Origin: Enterococcus hulanensis
GTDB lineage: Bacteria; Bacillota; Bacilli; Lactobacillales; Enterococcaceae
Assembly (NCBI RefSeq): GCF_005405485.1
Contig: NZ_BJED01000020.1
Location: 1 to 64,000, forward strand
DNA: 64,000 bases
Direction: 5' to 3'
Below the pieces are notes generated by a model that was not told the origin of the DNA, made no database searches, and saw only the letters and a program-made list of their open reading frames with translations. The stretch's first letter is position 1; each line of letters opens with the position of its first letter. This document shows, piece by piece, positions 49,414 to 57,618 of the stretch. Position numbers and translations under genes: made by a program.

Positions 49414-50420
49414 TGACTGATACAATGACAAAGTTGCCTGTATCTATTGAAGATATTCATGAAGCCAAGAATGTTGTAAAACAATACGGCCGTGTAACAC
49501 CATTGATCCAATCAATGTTTCTAACTGCCAAAACCGGCGGTCAAGTATTCATGAAGTTGGAAAATATGCAATTGACTGGTTCATTTAAATTCCGAGGCGC
49601 ATTTAACAAAATCGCTCACTTAACTAAAGCGGAAAAAGATAAAGGGGTTATCGCTGTTTCTGCTGGTAACCACGCACAAGGAGTTGCTTTGACTTCTAAA
49701 CTATTAGGAATCCAAAGCACGATCGTCATGCCGGAAACTGCACCTAAAGCAAAGGTTGAAGCAACGGAAGGCTATGGTTCAAAAGTAATCTTGCACGGCG
49801 CTGGTTTTGATGATGCAAAAGCTTATTGCGAAAAGATCGTTGAAGAAACTGGTGTGACCTACATTCCACCTTATGATGATGAGTTCGTAATGGCAGGACA
49901 AGGAACGATCGGTCTTGAAATTCTAGATTCAATCTGGGATGTTGATACTGTGATCGTGCCAGTCGGCGGTGGTGGATTGATCGCTGGTATTGCAGTCGCA
50001 ATGAAAACATTTAACCCAAATATCAACATTATCGGTGTCCAAGCAGACAATATTCATGGAATGACCGCTTCTTTCCGCGCTGGTCATAAAGTAGGATATA
50101 AAAAAGCTGCGACGATCGCTGATGGCTGTGCGGTAGAGTTCCCAGGGAATCTTACCTTTGAAGTTGTCGAAGAATTAGTAGATGATATGGTAACTGTCTC
50201 TGAACAAGAGATCGAACTTGCGATGAAGGATTTGATTCAACGGACAAAAATCGTCGTTGAAGGGGCTGGCGCTTTGGCTACAGCAGCGATTCTCTCAGGT
50301 AAAGTGGATAAATATGTGAACGGTAAAAAAGTTGTTGCTGTCGTATCCGGCGGAAACGTTGACTTGAACCGCATCACTGATGTTATCGGACACTTCTCAG
50401 TAGCAAATGAATTAAAATAG
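49413..50420 (+). CDS. tdcB: Catabolic threonine/serine dehydratase
   Basis: PLP enzyme that deaminates threonine to 2-oxobutyrate (and serine to pyruvate). The 335-residue protein has the PLP lysine in TGSFKFRGAFNK (about Lys59), SAGNHAQGVAL, the phosphate loop PVGGGGLIAGIAVAM (about 189) and VVSGGNVDLNRI. It lacks the C-terminal ACT-like regulatory domains of biosynthetic IlvA, and no isoleucine genes are nearby, so a degradative role fits. Together with ald it forms a two-gene amino acid deamination unit ended by the 50427-50463 terminator. Confidence 0.9.
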   Translation: MTDTMTKLPVSIEDIHEAKNVVKQYGRVTPLIQSMFLTAKTGGQVFMKLENMQLTGSFKFRGAFNKIAHLTKAEKDKGVIAVSAGNHAQGVALTSKLLGIQSTIVMPETAPKAKVEATEGYGSKVILHGAGFDDAKAYCEKIVEETGVTYIPPYDDEFVMAGQGTIGLEILDSIWDVDTVIVPVGGGGLIAGIAVAMKTFNPNINIIGVQADNIHGMTASFRAGHKVGYKKAATIADGCAVEFPGNLTFEVVEELVDDMVTVSEQEIELAMKDLIQRTKIVVEGAGALATAAILSGKVDKYVNGKKVVAVVSGGNVDLNRITDVIGHFSVANELK

Positions 50421-50426
50421 ATCAGC

Positions 50427-50463
50427 AAAAAGAAGTAACGGCAGCTGTCGTTACTTCTTTTTT
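50427..50463. terminator. Bidirectional terminator between tdcB and the CorA-like gene
   Basis: AAAAGAAGTAACG and CGTTACTTCTTTT pair perfectly (about 50428-50440 with 50449-50461). T-runs or A-runs lie on both sides. Confidence 0.93.
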
Positions 50464-50487
50464 ATGGATTGAATTCGAAAAATCATT

Positions 50488-51405
50488 TTATGCATCGTAA
50501 TCTTTTTTAAATAGATAAATCCCGCTTACGATGGAGACAAGCAACGCCAATAGAACGACCATGATCGAGCCAATCTCCGAATCGCGCCATAGCAGCCCAC
50601 CTGTGTTAATCCCCCATAGACTGAAAATCAAAGTCGGCAACGCCAGTAAAAGAGAGGCAGTATTAAGAAATTTCATCAATTGATTCAACCGATTGTCCAT
50701 CATACTGTCAATCAAGCCGCTGATGGAGCTTAACATCTCACGATAAATTTGGACCGAGGTAGTCGCTTGTTTTGTTTGCAGTTCAATCTCGATCGCTAAA
50801 TCTCGATCCGAAGCAACTAAGCTAGAATCTAAAAGATGGGTGATCGTCTTACGTTGTTCCTTTAAGAGATTATCGATGTAGACTAAATTTTTTTCAGTGT
50901 GGGTGGTTTTTTCTAAAATATTTTTATTAGAGCCGTTTGATGTACCTTGGCTGATCACTTCAATTGTTTCTCGCTGTTTTTTTAAAAAAATCAGATAATG
51001 TTCATTGATAATTTGCAAAGTATGCAGGATCAAGCCTGCTTTAGTAAAAATTTCTGATTTGTAATTATCTAAAACCTCATCAATCAACGGGCTCTCGCTC
51101 ACGGTAATCAAAACATCCTGTGTTAGGAAAACTGTAACGGCCGAGGATCGTGACTCTGGTTCATCAATGGAGTCAATGTTGATAAAGAGCATTAGACAAT
51201 GCGGTTTTTCATCTTCGGTTTGATATTTCTTGAAAAAGGAGACATGGGAATATTTTTCTCCGAGGGAAAAGAAATTTTTGGGTAATTCATAAGCTTCATG
51301 TAATTGTTCTTTCTCACGGTCGGTTGGATTGCAGACCGATAACCAATTACCTTCGCGAATATTTTTTTGTACTCCTTCACTTGAAATAGAAAAGTAATCA
51401 ATCAA
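50488..51405 (-). CDS. CorA/ZntB-family divalent cation transporter
   Basis: A 305-residue 2-TM-GxN protein: a large soluble N-terminal domain ending in a long helix, then two membrane helices (LLALPTLIFSLW, about 250-266, and IGSIMVVLLALLVSIVSGIYLF, about 278-299) and a basic end. The signature that is GMN in CorA reads GIN (LWGINTGG). The periplasmic loop is WRDSEIG. The substrate is uncertain (Mg2+, Co2+ or Zn2+). The TTG start at 51405 is 8 bases after AAGGAGG; no better ATG is available. It converges on tdcB. Confidence 0.85.
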   Translation of the reverse strand: MIDYFSISSEGVQKNIREGNWLSVCNPTDREKEQLHEAYELPKNFFSLGEKYSHVSFFKKYQTEDEKPHCLMLFINIDSIDEPESRSSAVTVFLTQDVLITVSESPLIDEVLDNYKSEIFTKAGLILHTLQIINEHYLIFLKKQRETIEVISQGTSNGSNKNILEKTTHTEKNLVYIDNLLKEQRKTITHLLDSSLVASDRDLAIEIELQTKQATTSVQIYREMLSSISGLIDSMMDNRLNQLMKFLNTASLLLALPTLIFSLWGINTGGLLWRDSEIGSIMVVLLALLVSIVSGIYLFKKDYDA

Positions 51406-51490
51406 CGAAGAAACCTCCTTATCATGTAGTCATGTTTATCTAATCATCTCAAATTGGCCGATGATTGCCAAATTTTTTGAATCATTAAAT

Positions 51491-51526
51491 TTGTTAACGA
51501 GGGATTTCTTCCTATATAATAGGAAG
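51491..51526 (+). promoter_or_regulatory. Possible promoter with an inverted repeat over its -10 box
   Basis: TTGTTA (51491-51496), 18 bases, TATAAT (51515-51520). CTTCCTAT (51508-51515) and ATAGGAAG (51519-51526) form a perfect 8-bp inverted repeat around ATA, centred on the -10. It may be an operator, or only a hairpin in a longer xpt leader. Confidence 0.45.
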
Positions 51527-51593
51527 AGCTTTTGATAAAAGTGAGATAATTATTTAATTCAGCTATAATTCTTCTCATTTGAAATAATTCTAG

Positions 51594-51621
51594 TTTACAG
51601 ATAGCCTGTATCTGCTATAAT
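51594..51621 (+). promoter_or_regulatory. Promoter of xpt-pbuX
   Basis: TTTACA (51594-51599), 16 bases, TGC-TATAAT with the -10 at 51616-51621. Transcription would start near 51628, about 40 nt before the purine aptamer. Confidence 0.75.
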
Positions 51622-51667
51622 AGGCTTCATATTTCATAAACTTCAATGAAAATTTTCATTGAAGACC

Positions 51668-51785
51668 ACTTATATATCGTCATAATATGGATGACAGTTT
51701 CTACCTTGTGCCGTAAACGCAAGACTATAAGTAAAAATCGTACGGTTACGTACCTTTTTTGCTTTGCAGATAAGGTGCGTTTTTT
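51668..51785 (+). promoter_or_regulatory. Purine riboswitch (guanine class) with terminator
   Basis: P1 is ACTTATA (51668-51674) with TATAAGT (51726-51732). P2 is GTCAT/ATGAC with loop AATATGG (51684-51690). P3 is CTTGTG/CGCAAG with loop CCGTAAA (51711-51717), and the J2/3 segment reads GTTTCTACC. The specificity base in GACTATAAG is C (51725), the guanine/hypoxanthine/xanthine-sensing form, not the adenine form. Downstream, ACGTACCTT (51748-51756) pairs with AAGGTGCGT (51772-51780) before six T, giving a terminator that would close when ligand is bound. Confidence 0.95.
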
Positions 51786-51823
51786 GTATTAATCAAAAAA
51801 CGACAAAAAAGGAGAAGAGTATA

Positions 51824-52405
51824 ATGAAAGAATTGACAGATCGTATCAAGAACAACGGCCGTGTTTTAGGTGAAGGGGTACTCAAAGTTGATGAATTCAT
51901 CACCCACCAAGTAGATCCTGAATTGATGGATGCAATGGGAAAGCGTCTAGCTGATGTGTTTGCCGACAAAAAGATCACTAAAGTAGTGACTATCGAAGCT
52001 TCGGGAATCGCCCCGGCAGTCTACGCAGCCCAAGCATTAAAAGTGCCTATGATCTTTGCCCGCAAATCAAAAAGCCTGACAATGGACGAAGAATTATTGA
52101 CGGCCTCTGTATACTCTTTTACCAAACAGGTGACAAGTACTATTTCTATTTCTCGTAAATTCCTTTCTGCAGAGGATAATGTCCTATTAGTCGATGACTT
52201 TTTAGCGAACGGTCAAGCCGCAAAGGGATTGATTGAATTGTGTCAGCAAGCTGGTGCTAGTGTTGCCGGAATCGGGATTTTGATTGAAAAATCATTCCAG
52301 GATGGCCGCCAATTGATTGAAGACATGGATATTCCAGTTGTTTCCCTAGCGAGAATCTCTTCCTTACATGACGGTAAAGTAACATTTATCGAGGAGGACG
52401 CATAG
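51824..52405 (+). CDS. xpt: Xanthine phosphoribosyltransferase
   Basis: Salvages xanthine to XMP with PRPP. The 193-residue protein has the type I PRTase fold: [18 protein letters not shown], the flexible loop, and the PRPP motif [21 protein letters not shown] (about 122-142). ATG 51824 (MKELTDRIK) follows GGAGAAGAG; the longer frame from 51764 would run through the riboswitch terminator. Operon with pbuX, controlled by the purine riboswitch, so both are switched off when guanine-type purines are plentiful. Confidence 0.95.
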   Translation: MKELTDRIKNNGRVLGEGVLKVDEFITHQVDPELMDAMGKRLADVFADKKITKVVTIEASGIAPAVYAAQALKVPMIFARKSKSLTMDEELLTASVYSFTKQVTSTISISRKFLSAEDNVLLVDDFLANGQAAKGLIELCQQAGASVAGIGILIEKSFQDGRQLIEDMDIPVVSLARISSLHDGKVTFIEEDA

Positions 52406-52406
52406 A

Positions 52407-53690
52407 GTGACAAGCGAGACAGGAAATGGAAAATCAGCAGTATTAGGTCTGCAGCATTTATTAGCGATGTATGCAGGAGCAGTAGCGGTACCACTTTTGA
52501 TCGGAACAGGTTTGGGATTCAATGAAGCGCAAATGACGTATTTGATTTCTATCGATATTTTTATGTGCGGTATTGCCACTTTGCTGCAATTGACAGTAAA
52601 TAAATTTTTCGGTATCGGTTTACCGGTTGTTTTAGGCTGTGCCATCCAAGCTGTAGCACCATTGATTTTGATTGGACAAACACATGGTGTTGGAACCGTC
52701 TATGGGTCAATTATTGCTGCTGGGATTTTTGTTGTATTGATCTCAGGTATTTTTTCTAAGGTAGAAAAATTATTTCCGCCAATCGTAACCGGAACTGTAA
52801 TTACAACGATTGGGTTGACTTTGATTCCCGTTGCGGTCACAAAAATGGGCGGTGGCGATGCTGCGGCGAAATCTTTTGGTGATACAACGAACTTATTATT
52901 AGCTTTTGTAACGATTATTTTGATTTTAGCCGTGCAGGTTTTTGGACGGGGGTTCATCCGATCAATCGCTGTGCTAGTCGGTTTAGTTGGCGGAACGGTT
53001 CTTGCGGCGCTTTTAGGTCAAGTTGATCTAGCGGCTATCGGTCATGCACCGATGTTCCACGTACCTCAACCATTTTATTTTGGTACCCCAAAGTTTGAGC
53101 CATTTTCGATTATATTAATGATCATTATTTCGATTGTAAGTATGGTGGAATCAACAGGTGTTTATTTTGCCTTAGGCGATATTGTTGGTAAAGAGGTAAA
53201 AGAGGATGATTTGAAGCGCGGGTATCGTGCAGAAGGATTAGCCGTTATCTTAGGCGGATTGTTCAATACATTTCCTTATACCGGATTTTCACAAAATGTT
53301 GGACTAGTACAACTATCTGGTATCAAAACGCGACGTCCAATTTATTTTTCAGCTATCTTTTTGATTATTCTAGGACTTTTTCCCAAGGTAGGCGCACTGG
53401 CTCAAATTATTCCTGAACCTGTTTTAGGCGGCGGGATGCTGGTAATGTTCGGCATGGTGGCTGTACAGGGAATGAAGATGCTGTCTAAAGTTGATTTCAA
53501 CGATGAAAAGAATTTATTGATCATTGCGATCTCGATCGGTTTTGGTTTAGGCTTTAACGCATTACCAACATTGTTCGCGAAGTTACCGGAGACTGTTCAA
53601 ATGTTTACCGGCAATGGTATCGTCATGAGCAGCTTGTCAGCAATAGTATTGAATCTTTTATTTCATGGGTATAAAAAGGAAACGAAATAA
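52407..53690 (+). CDS. pbuX: Xanthine permease (NCS2 family)
   Basis: Membrane symporter for xanthine uptake, 427 residues with about 14 membrane segments. NCS2 signatures include LGLQHLLAMYAGAVAVPLLIG near the N-terminus, the substrate-binding MVESTGVYFALGDIVGKEV (about 240) and NTFPYTGFSQNVGLV (about 285). The GTG start has GAGGAGG 9 bases upstream and lies 2 bases after the xpt stop. It supplies the substrate of Xpt. Confidence 0.95.
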   Translation: MTSETGNGKSAVLGLQHLLAMYAGAVAVPLLIGTGLGFNEAQMTYLISIDIFMCGIATLLQLTVNKFFGIGLPVVLGCAIQAVAPLILIGQTHGVGTVYGSIIAAGIFVVLISGIFSKVEKLFPPIVTGTVITTIGLTLIPVAVTKMGGGDAAAKSFGDTTNLLLAFVTIILILAVQVFGRGFIRSIAVLVGLVGGTVLAALLGQVDLAAIGHAPMFHVPQPFYFGTPKFEPFSIILMIIISIVSMVESTGVYFALGDIVGKEVKEDDLKRGYRAEGLAVILGGLFNTFPYTGFSQNVGLVQLSGIKTRRPIYFSAIFLIILGLFPKVGALAQIIPEPVLGGGMLVMFGMVAVQGMKMLSKVDFNDEKNLLIIAISIGFGLGFNALPTLFAKLPETVQMFTGNGIVMSSLSAIVLNLLFHGYKKETK

Positions 53691-53726
53691 AAAGTAAGCG
53701 CGGCTTTTGTCGTGCTTACTTTTTTA
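53690..53726 (+). terminator. Terminator after pbuX
   Basis: AAAAGTAAGCGCG (53690-53702) pairs with CGTGCTTACTTTT (53711-53723) with one G-U pair, with T to 53725. Confidence 0.92.
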
Positions 53727-53734
53727 ATCATTAA

Positions 53735-53811
53735 AAACACGAACATTAGATTAAAAATCACTTTTAATATTCGAATTACGTTTTGACTTACCATAGGGGT
53801 CTTGCTAAAAT
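53735..53811 (+). promoter_or_regulatory. purE promoter with a pair of inverted PurBoxes
   Basis: AAACACGAACATT (53735-53747) matches the PurBox AWWWCCGAACWWT at 11 of 13 positions. An inverted partner TAATATTCG (53665+100, i.e. 53765-53773) faces CGAACATTA (53740-53748) across 16 bases. The promoter is TTGACT (53783-53788), 17 bases, TAAAAT (53806-53811) with a TG extension. The first PurBox centre lies about 76 bases before the expected start site. Confidence 0.82.
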
Positions 53812-53893
53812 AAGTTTGAATAATGGTAAAGCTTATCAATTGACTTGATTTCTCTAAAGGAATCAAGCCTTTAACAGGAGAAGGGAGCAATTT

Positions 53894-54382
53894 ATGAATC
53901 CAGAAGTTGCAGTTATTATGGGCAGTACCTCTGATTGGGAAACGATGAAGCATGCGTGTGAAAGCCTTGATGAATTAGGTGTCGCATATGAAAAACGGGT
54001 CGTTTCGGCACATCGAACACCTGATCTAATGTTCGACTTTGCAGAAAAAGCTCGCGAAAAAGGAATCAAAGTGATTATCGCAGGTGCTGGCGGTGCAGCG
54101 CACTTACCGGGAATGGTAGCCGCGAAGACCACCTTACCAGTAATCGGCGTACCCGTTCAATCGAAGGCATTGAACGGTTTGGATTCTCTGTTGTCGATCG
54201 TGCAAATGCCGGGCGGAATTCCAGTTGCTACGACAGCCATTGGAAAAGCTGGTGCAACTAACGCCGGACTACTTGCGGCACAGATGCTTTCAATGTATGA
54301 TAAAAAAGTAGCTGAGCGCTTGGAAGAAAAGCGCCAGCAAATGACACAATCTGTATTGGAAAGTAGTGAGCAACTTGGTTAA
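53894..54382 (+). CDS. purE: N5-carboxyaminoimidazole ribonucleotide mutase
   Basis: Class I PurE, 162 residues, converts N5-CAIR (made by PurK) to CAIR in purine synthesis. The N-terminal [22 protein letters not shown] (active-site His-Arg region, about 41-47) and [16 protein letters not shown] (about 68-83) are characteristic. GGAGAAGGGAG precedes the ATG. purK overlaps its end by 17 bases, so the pair forms one unit under the PurBox promoter. Confidence 0.97.
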   Translation: MNPEVAVIMGSTSDWETMKHACESLDELGVAYEKRVVSAHRTPDLMFDFAEKAREKGIKVIIAGAGGAAHLPGMVAAKTTLPVIGVPVQSKALNGLDSLLSIVQMPGGIPVATTAIGKAGATNAGLLAAQMLSMYDKKVAERLEEKRQQMTQSVLESSEQLG

Positions 54383-55496
54383 ATCGATAAAACCAGGCTC
54401 TACGATTGGTATCGTAGGCGGAGGACAATTGGGCCGGATGATGGCTATCAGCGCAAAGGAAATGGGTTTTCGTACGGGCGTGATCGATCCGACAGAAGAT
54501 TGTCCGGCTGCGCAAGTTTCGGATTGGCATATCGTAGCTGATTATGATGATCAAACGGCTTTGGAAGAAATGGCTCGTAGATCACAAGTTATTACGTATG
54601 AGTTTGAAAATGTTGATGTGGACACGATCAATCATATCCAGCATTTCGCGAATATTCCTCAAGGGACCGACTTGTTAGCAATCAGTCAGGATCGTTTGAT
54701 GGAAAAATCTTTTTTAGAAAACAATAATATTGTGATCGCTCCATACGCGACGATCATCAGTCCAACGGATATCCAAGATGCTATCGAGGGTATCGGTTAT
54801 CCTTGTGTGTTGAAAACAACGCGCGGCGGTTATGATGGACATGGTCAGTACGTGTTGAAAAGCACGGCTGATTTAGCACCTTCGATGAATCTGCTGCGGC
54901 AAGGAACCTGTGTTTTGGAAGCGTGGATTCCTTTTGAAAAGGAATTGTCTGTTCAAGTGGCAGGAAATAATATCGGTGATTACGTAACATTTCCAGTAGT
55001 AGAAAACGTTCATCGTAATAATATTCTTCATGAAACGATTGCACCAGCAGGAATTGATACAGCTGTGGCGAAGGAAGCGACTCGTATCGCGAAAGTGATT
55101 GCGCAAGGTGTGGATTTAGTCGGCACCTTATGTGTAGAATTCTTCCTTACAAAAGCAGGCGCATTATACGTGAATGAAATTGCCCCTCGGCCACATAATT
55201 CGGGACACTACACGATTGAAGCCTGCAGCATGAGTCAATTTGATGCGCATATTCGCGGAATTTGCGGCTGGCCGTTGAGTGAACCAAAGTTATTATCAAA
55301 CGCAGTAATGGTCAATGTCTTAGGGGAAAATCTTTTGAAGACATACGAAATGATTGATTTATGGCCAGACTGGCATTTCCATTATTACGGCAAAGCAATG
55401 CCGAAAAAAGGTCGCAAGATGGGACACGTTACCATTCTGACCGACAGTATTCAACGAACCTTAGACGATGTTAAAAAAACCGAAACTTGGGATTAG
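54366..55496 (+). CDS. purK: N5-carboxyaminoimidazole ribonucleotide synthase
   Basis: ATP-grasp enzyme that carboxylates AIR with bicarbonate to N5-CAIR. The 376-residue protein has the N-terminal [20 protein letters not shown], the ATP-grasp loop [17 protein letters not shown] (about 140-156), [17 protein letters not shown] and [22 protein letters not shown] split over 267-288. The start is the GTG at 54366 inside purE, with GGAAAG just upstream. No terminator is seen between its stop and the tandem leader before purB, so read-through is possible. Confidence 0.96.
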   Translation: MSNLVKSIKPGSTIGIVGGGQLGRMMAISAKEMGFRTGVIDPTEDCPAAQVSDWHIVADYDDQTALEEMARRSQVITYEFENVDVDTINHIQHFANIPQGTDLLAISQDRLMEKSFLENNNIVIAPYATIISPTDIQDAIEGIGYPCVLKTTRGGYDGHGQYVLKSTADLAPSMNLLRQGTCVLEAWIPFEKELSVQVAGNNIGDYVTFPVVENVHRNNILHETIAPAGIDTAVAKEATRIAKVIAQGVDLVGTLCVEFFLTKAGALYVNEIAPRPHNSGHYTIEACSMSQFDAHIRGICGWPLSEPKLLSNAVMVNVLGENLLKTYEMIDLWPDWHFHYYGKAMPKKGRKMGHVTILTDSIQRTLDDVKKTETWD

Positions 55497-55510
55497 TAAT
55501 CACAAGCAAC

Positions 55511-55644
55511 AGTAAATTAAGTAAATAGTGGAACAACAAACCATTAAACTATCAGCGTAAAAACAGATAGCAGAATGATATACGGCGCGACAATCAGACT
55601 CATTTTTTCTTAGGAAAAAAAGACTACATTAATAGGAGCAAGGA
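55511..55644 (+). repeat. Tandem leader element, copy 1 (upstream of purB)
   Basis: The 95-nt core at 55550-55644 recurs at 55703-55797 with only two differences (55610 T/A and 55621 A/T). The 39 nt before it (55511-55549) are repeated at 55664-55702 without gaps at 26 of 39 positions. Each core carries a hairpin (copy 1: 55600-55609 with 55614-55623, one A-A mismatch), the sequence ATACGGCGCGAC and an AGGAG site near its 3' end. In copy 1 the AGGAG serves the 9-codon ORF at 55644. Confidence 0.9.
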
Positions 55645-55673
55645 TGTCAGTTCTGCTCTTCCCAGTTAACTAA
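55644..55673 (+). CDS. Nine-codon ORF in the purB leader (possible leader peptide)
   Basis: ATG at 55644, 5 bases after AGGAG (55634-55638), encodes MSVLLFPVN and ends TAA at 55671-55673. It sits where purB sits relative to copy 2 of the repeat. Whether it is translated is unknown; the good ribosome binding site is the only evidence. Confidence 0.4.
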   Translation: MSVLLFPVN

Positions 55674-55797
55674 GTAAAGCATGTAACACCAAAGTTTTAT
55701 GATATCAGCGTAAAAACAGATAGCAGAATGATATACGGCGCGACAATCAGACTCATTTTTTCATAGGAAAAAATGACTACATTAATAGGAGCAAGGA
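55664..55797 (+). repeat. Tandem leader element, copy 2 (carries the purB ribosome-binding region)
   Basis: The core at 55703-55797 is 93/95 identical to copy 1, displaced by exactly 153 nt. Its hairpin TCATTTTTTC (55753-55762), loop ATAG, GAAAAAATGA (55767-55776) is a perfect 10 bp. The element ends in AGGAGCAAGGA, which includes the purB Shine-Dalgarno, so folding of this RNA could directly control purB translation. Confidence 0.9.
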
Positions 55798-55805
55798 GAA
55801 ATATA

Positions 55806-57101
55806 ATGATACCTCGATATGCAAGAGCTGAAATGGCAAATATTTGGAGCGATGAAAATCGTTATAAGGCATGGCTGGAAGTGGAAATCTTAGCGGATGA
55901 AGCTTGGGCTGAGTTAGGAGAGATTCCAAAAGCCGATGTAGAAAAAATTCGTGCAAATGCCGGATTTGATATTGATCGTATTTTAGAGATCGAACAATCA
56001 ACAAAGCATGATGTGGTAGCTTTTACCCGTGCTGTTTCTGAAACTCTAGGAGAAGAAAGCAAGTGGGTTCATTATGGCTTGACCAGTACCGATGTGGTGG
56101 ATACTGCGTACGGGTATTTATATAAACAAGCAAATGATATTTTGCGCCAAGATTTACAAGACTTTTTAGCAATCATTGGTGAAAAGGCGAAAGAGCATAA
56201 AAACACTGTAATGATGGGGCGAACTCATGGTGTTCATGCGGAGCCAACAACATTTGGACTGAAATTAGCTACTTGGTATTCAGAAATGAAGCGAAATATC
56301 GAACGTTTCGAACATGCGGCTAAAGGTGTTGAAGCAGGAAAAATCTCAGGAGCGGTTGGTACGTTTGCGAATATTCCGCCATTTGTGGAAGAATATGTTT
56401 GTGAGAAATTAGGGATTCGACCACAAGAAATTTCAACACAGGTTTTACCTAGAGATTTGCATGCGGAATACTTCTCAAGTCTTGCATTGATTGCAACATC
56501 AATCGAACGTTTTGCCACTGAAATCCGTGGTTTACAAAAATCTGAAACGCGTGAAGTCGAAGAATTTTTCGCGAAAGGGCAAAAAGGGTCTTCTGCTATG
56601 CCCCATAAACGCAACCCAATCGGTTCTGAAAACATGACTGGTTTGGCCCGAGTGGTGCGTGGACACTTGATCACTGCTTTTGAAGATGTAGCTTTGTGGC
56701 ATGAACGTGATATTTCTCATTCTTCAGCGGAGCGGATCATTACACCAGATACGACTATTTTAGTGGATTATATGCTGCATCGTTTCGGCAACATCGTTAA
56801 GAATTTGACGGTCTTCCCAGAAAATATGAAGCGCAACATGCAAGCTACTTTTGGTTTAATCTATAGCCAACGTGTGATGTTGAAGTTGATTGATAAAGGA
56901 ATGACACGTGAACAAGCCTATGATTTAGTTCAACCCAAGACGGCTTATGCTTGGGATCATCAAACACAATTCCGTCCGTTACTGGAAGACGATGAAAAAA
57001 TCACCAGCATTTTATCAGCTGCGGATTTAGATGATGCGTTTGACTATAACTATCATTTGAAAAACGTCGATAAAATTTTCGAACGTGTAGGAATCAAATA
57101 A
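55806..57101 (+). CDS. purB: Adenylosuccinate lyase
   Basis: Acts twice in purine synthesis: SAICAR to AICAR plus fumarate, and adenylosuccinate to AMP plus fumarate. The 431-residue protein shows the fumarase/aspartase superfamily blocks: [30 protein letters not shown] (general acid His), and the signature [18 protein letters not shown] split around 260. The start is ATG 55806 ([10 protein letters not shown]) after AAGGAG; an in-frame start at 55773 falls inside the repeat element. It follows a duplicated leader and ends at a strong terminator, so it can be expressed apart from purEK and purC. Confidence 0.97.
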   Translation: MIPRYARAEMANIWSDENRYKAWLEVEILADEAWAELGEIPKADVEKIRANAGFDIDRILEIEQSTKHDVVAFTRAVSETLGEESKWVHYGLTSTDVVDTAYGYLYKQANDILRQDLQDFLAIIGEKAKEHKNTVMMGRTHGVHAEPTTFGLKLATWYSEMKRNIERFEHAAKGVEAGKISGAVGTFANIPPFVEEYVCEKLGIRPQEISTQVLPRDLHAEYFSSLALIATSIERFATEIRGLQKSETREVEEFFAKGQKGSSAMPHKRNPIGSENMTGLARVVRGHLITAFEDVALWHERDISHSSAERIITPDTTILVDYMLHRFGNIVKNLTVFPENMKRNMQATFGLIYSQRVMLKLIDKGMTREQAYDLVQPKTAYAWDHQTQFRPLLEDDEKITSILSAADLDDAFDYNYHLKNVDKIFERVGIK

Positions 57102-57102
57102 A

Positions 57103-57136
57103 AAAAATCTCTTGCCGCTGGGCAAGAGATTTTTTT
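57103..57136. terminator. Bidirectional terminator after purB
   Basis: AAAAATCTCTTGCC (57103-57116), loop GCTG, then GGCAAGAGATTTTT (57121-57134). It is perfect and serves purB and the converging minus-strand ORF. Confidence 0.95.
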
Positions 57137-57138
57137 AT

Positions 57139-57510
57139 TTATGCGTATGAATAGACATCTACAAAACAACTTTCGTGAAGCTTTGCTAAAAGGCAATCAA
57201 TCAATTGATAGTCATAGTTCTCTGAATTCAGCAGGATTTCAATCCGATAAGAATTCTTTAGGAAAGAATGATCCTTAAATTGTCGAATAACTAATTTATC
57301 TTGGGCGGTATTAGCAAACTGCAGAGATTGCATAGCTTGAGATTGTCTTGGATGCAAAAGTTTTTTTAGGTTACGGTAGGAATAAAAGCTCGTGTTGCGA
57401 TTAAGATTGTGGGTCGTATCTAATCCTAATAAAGCATTTAATAAATGTTGCTTATCTGTTTCGTTCATTGAGTTTAGAAATTTTTGAGCTGCTGCCGGCG
57501 CATCTAACAT
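57139..57510 (-). CDS. Protein of unknown function inside the purine cluster (123 aa)
   Basis: An ORF with a good ribosome binding site (GGGGGAATTATT before the ATG), ended by the purB terminator. The N-terminal third looks helical (MLDAPAAAQKFLNSMNETDK; HLLNALLGLD). The rest mixes basic and hydrophobic residues, with LVIRQFKDHSF and YRIEILLNSENYDYQLIDCL, and two cysteines lie near the end. No signal peptide, membrane segment or motif that I recognise is present. It lies antisense to the pur genes and is divergent from purC. It may be a lineage-specific insertion; function unknown. Confidence 0.65.
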   Translation of the reverse strand: MLDAPAAAQKFLNSMNETDKQHLLNALLGLDTTHNLNRNTSFYSYRNLKKLLHPRQSQAMQSLQFANTAQDKLVIRQFKDHSFLKNSYRIEILLNSENYDYQLIDCLLAKLHESCFVDVYSYA

Positions 57511-57618
57511 AATAATTCCCCCATATATTTCATTCGAATTAAATATAGCACCATTTTCACAAAATGTAAACGCTCTCTTAGAGTGGGTTTGATTTTTAAC
57601 TAAATAGACAAGGTTTTA

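Noticed and set aside
55550-55797. The tandem repeat as a CRISPR array
   Set aside because: Only two copies, each 95 nt, with a 58-nt interval that is partly a diverged repeat of the same unit, and no cas genes nearby.
55550-55797. The tandem repeat as a ZTP, THF, purine, PRPP or T-box element
   Set aside because: None of the conserved core strings of these classes as I know them (for example the GTGACTGGCG of ZTP, the TTTCTACC of purine, the GGGTGGNACCGCG of T-boxes) occurs in the element.
56234-56674. A 146-codon ORF opposite purB
   Set aside because: Shadow of the highly conserved purB coding sequence; no ribosome binding site or recognisable protein pattern.
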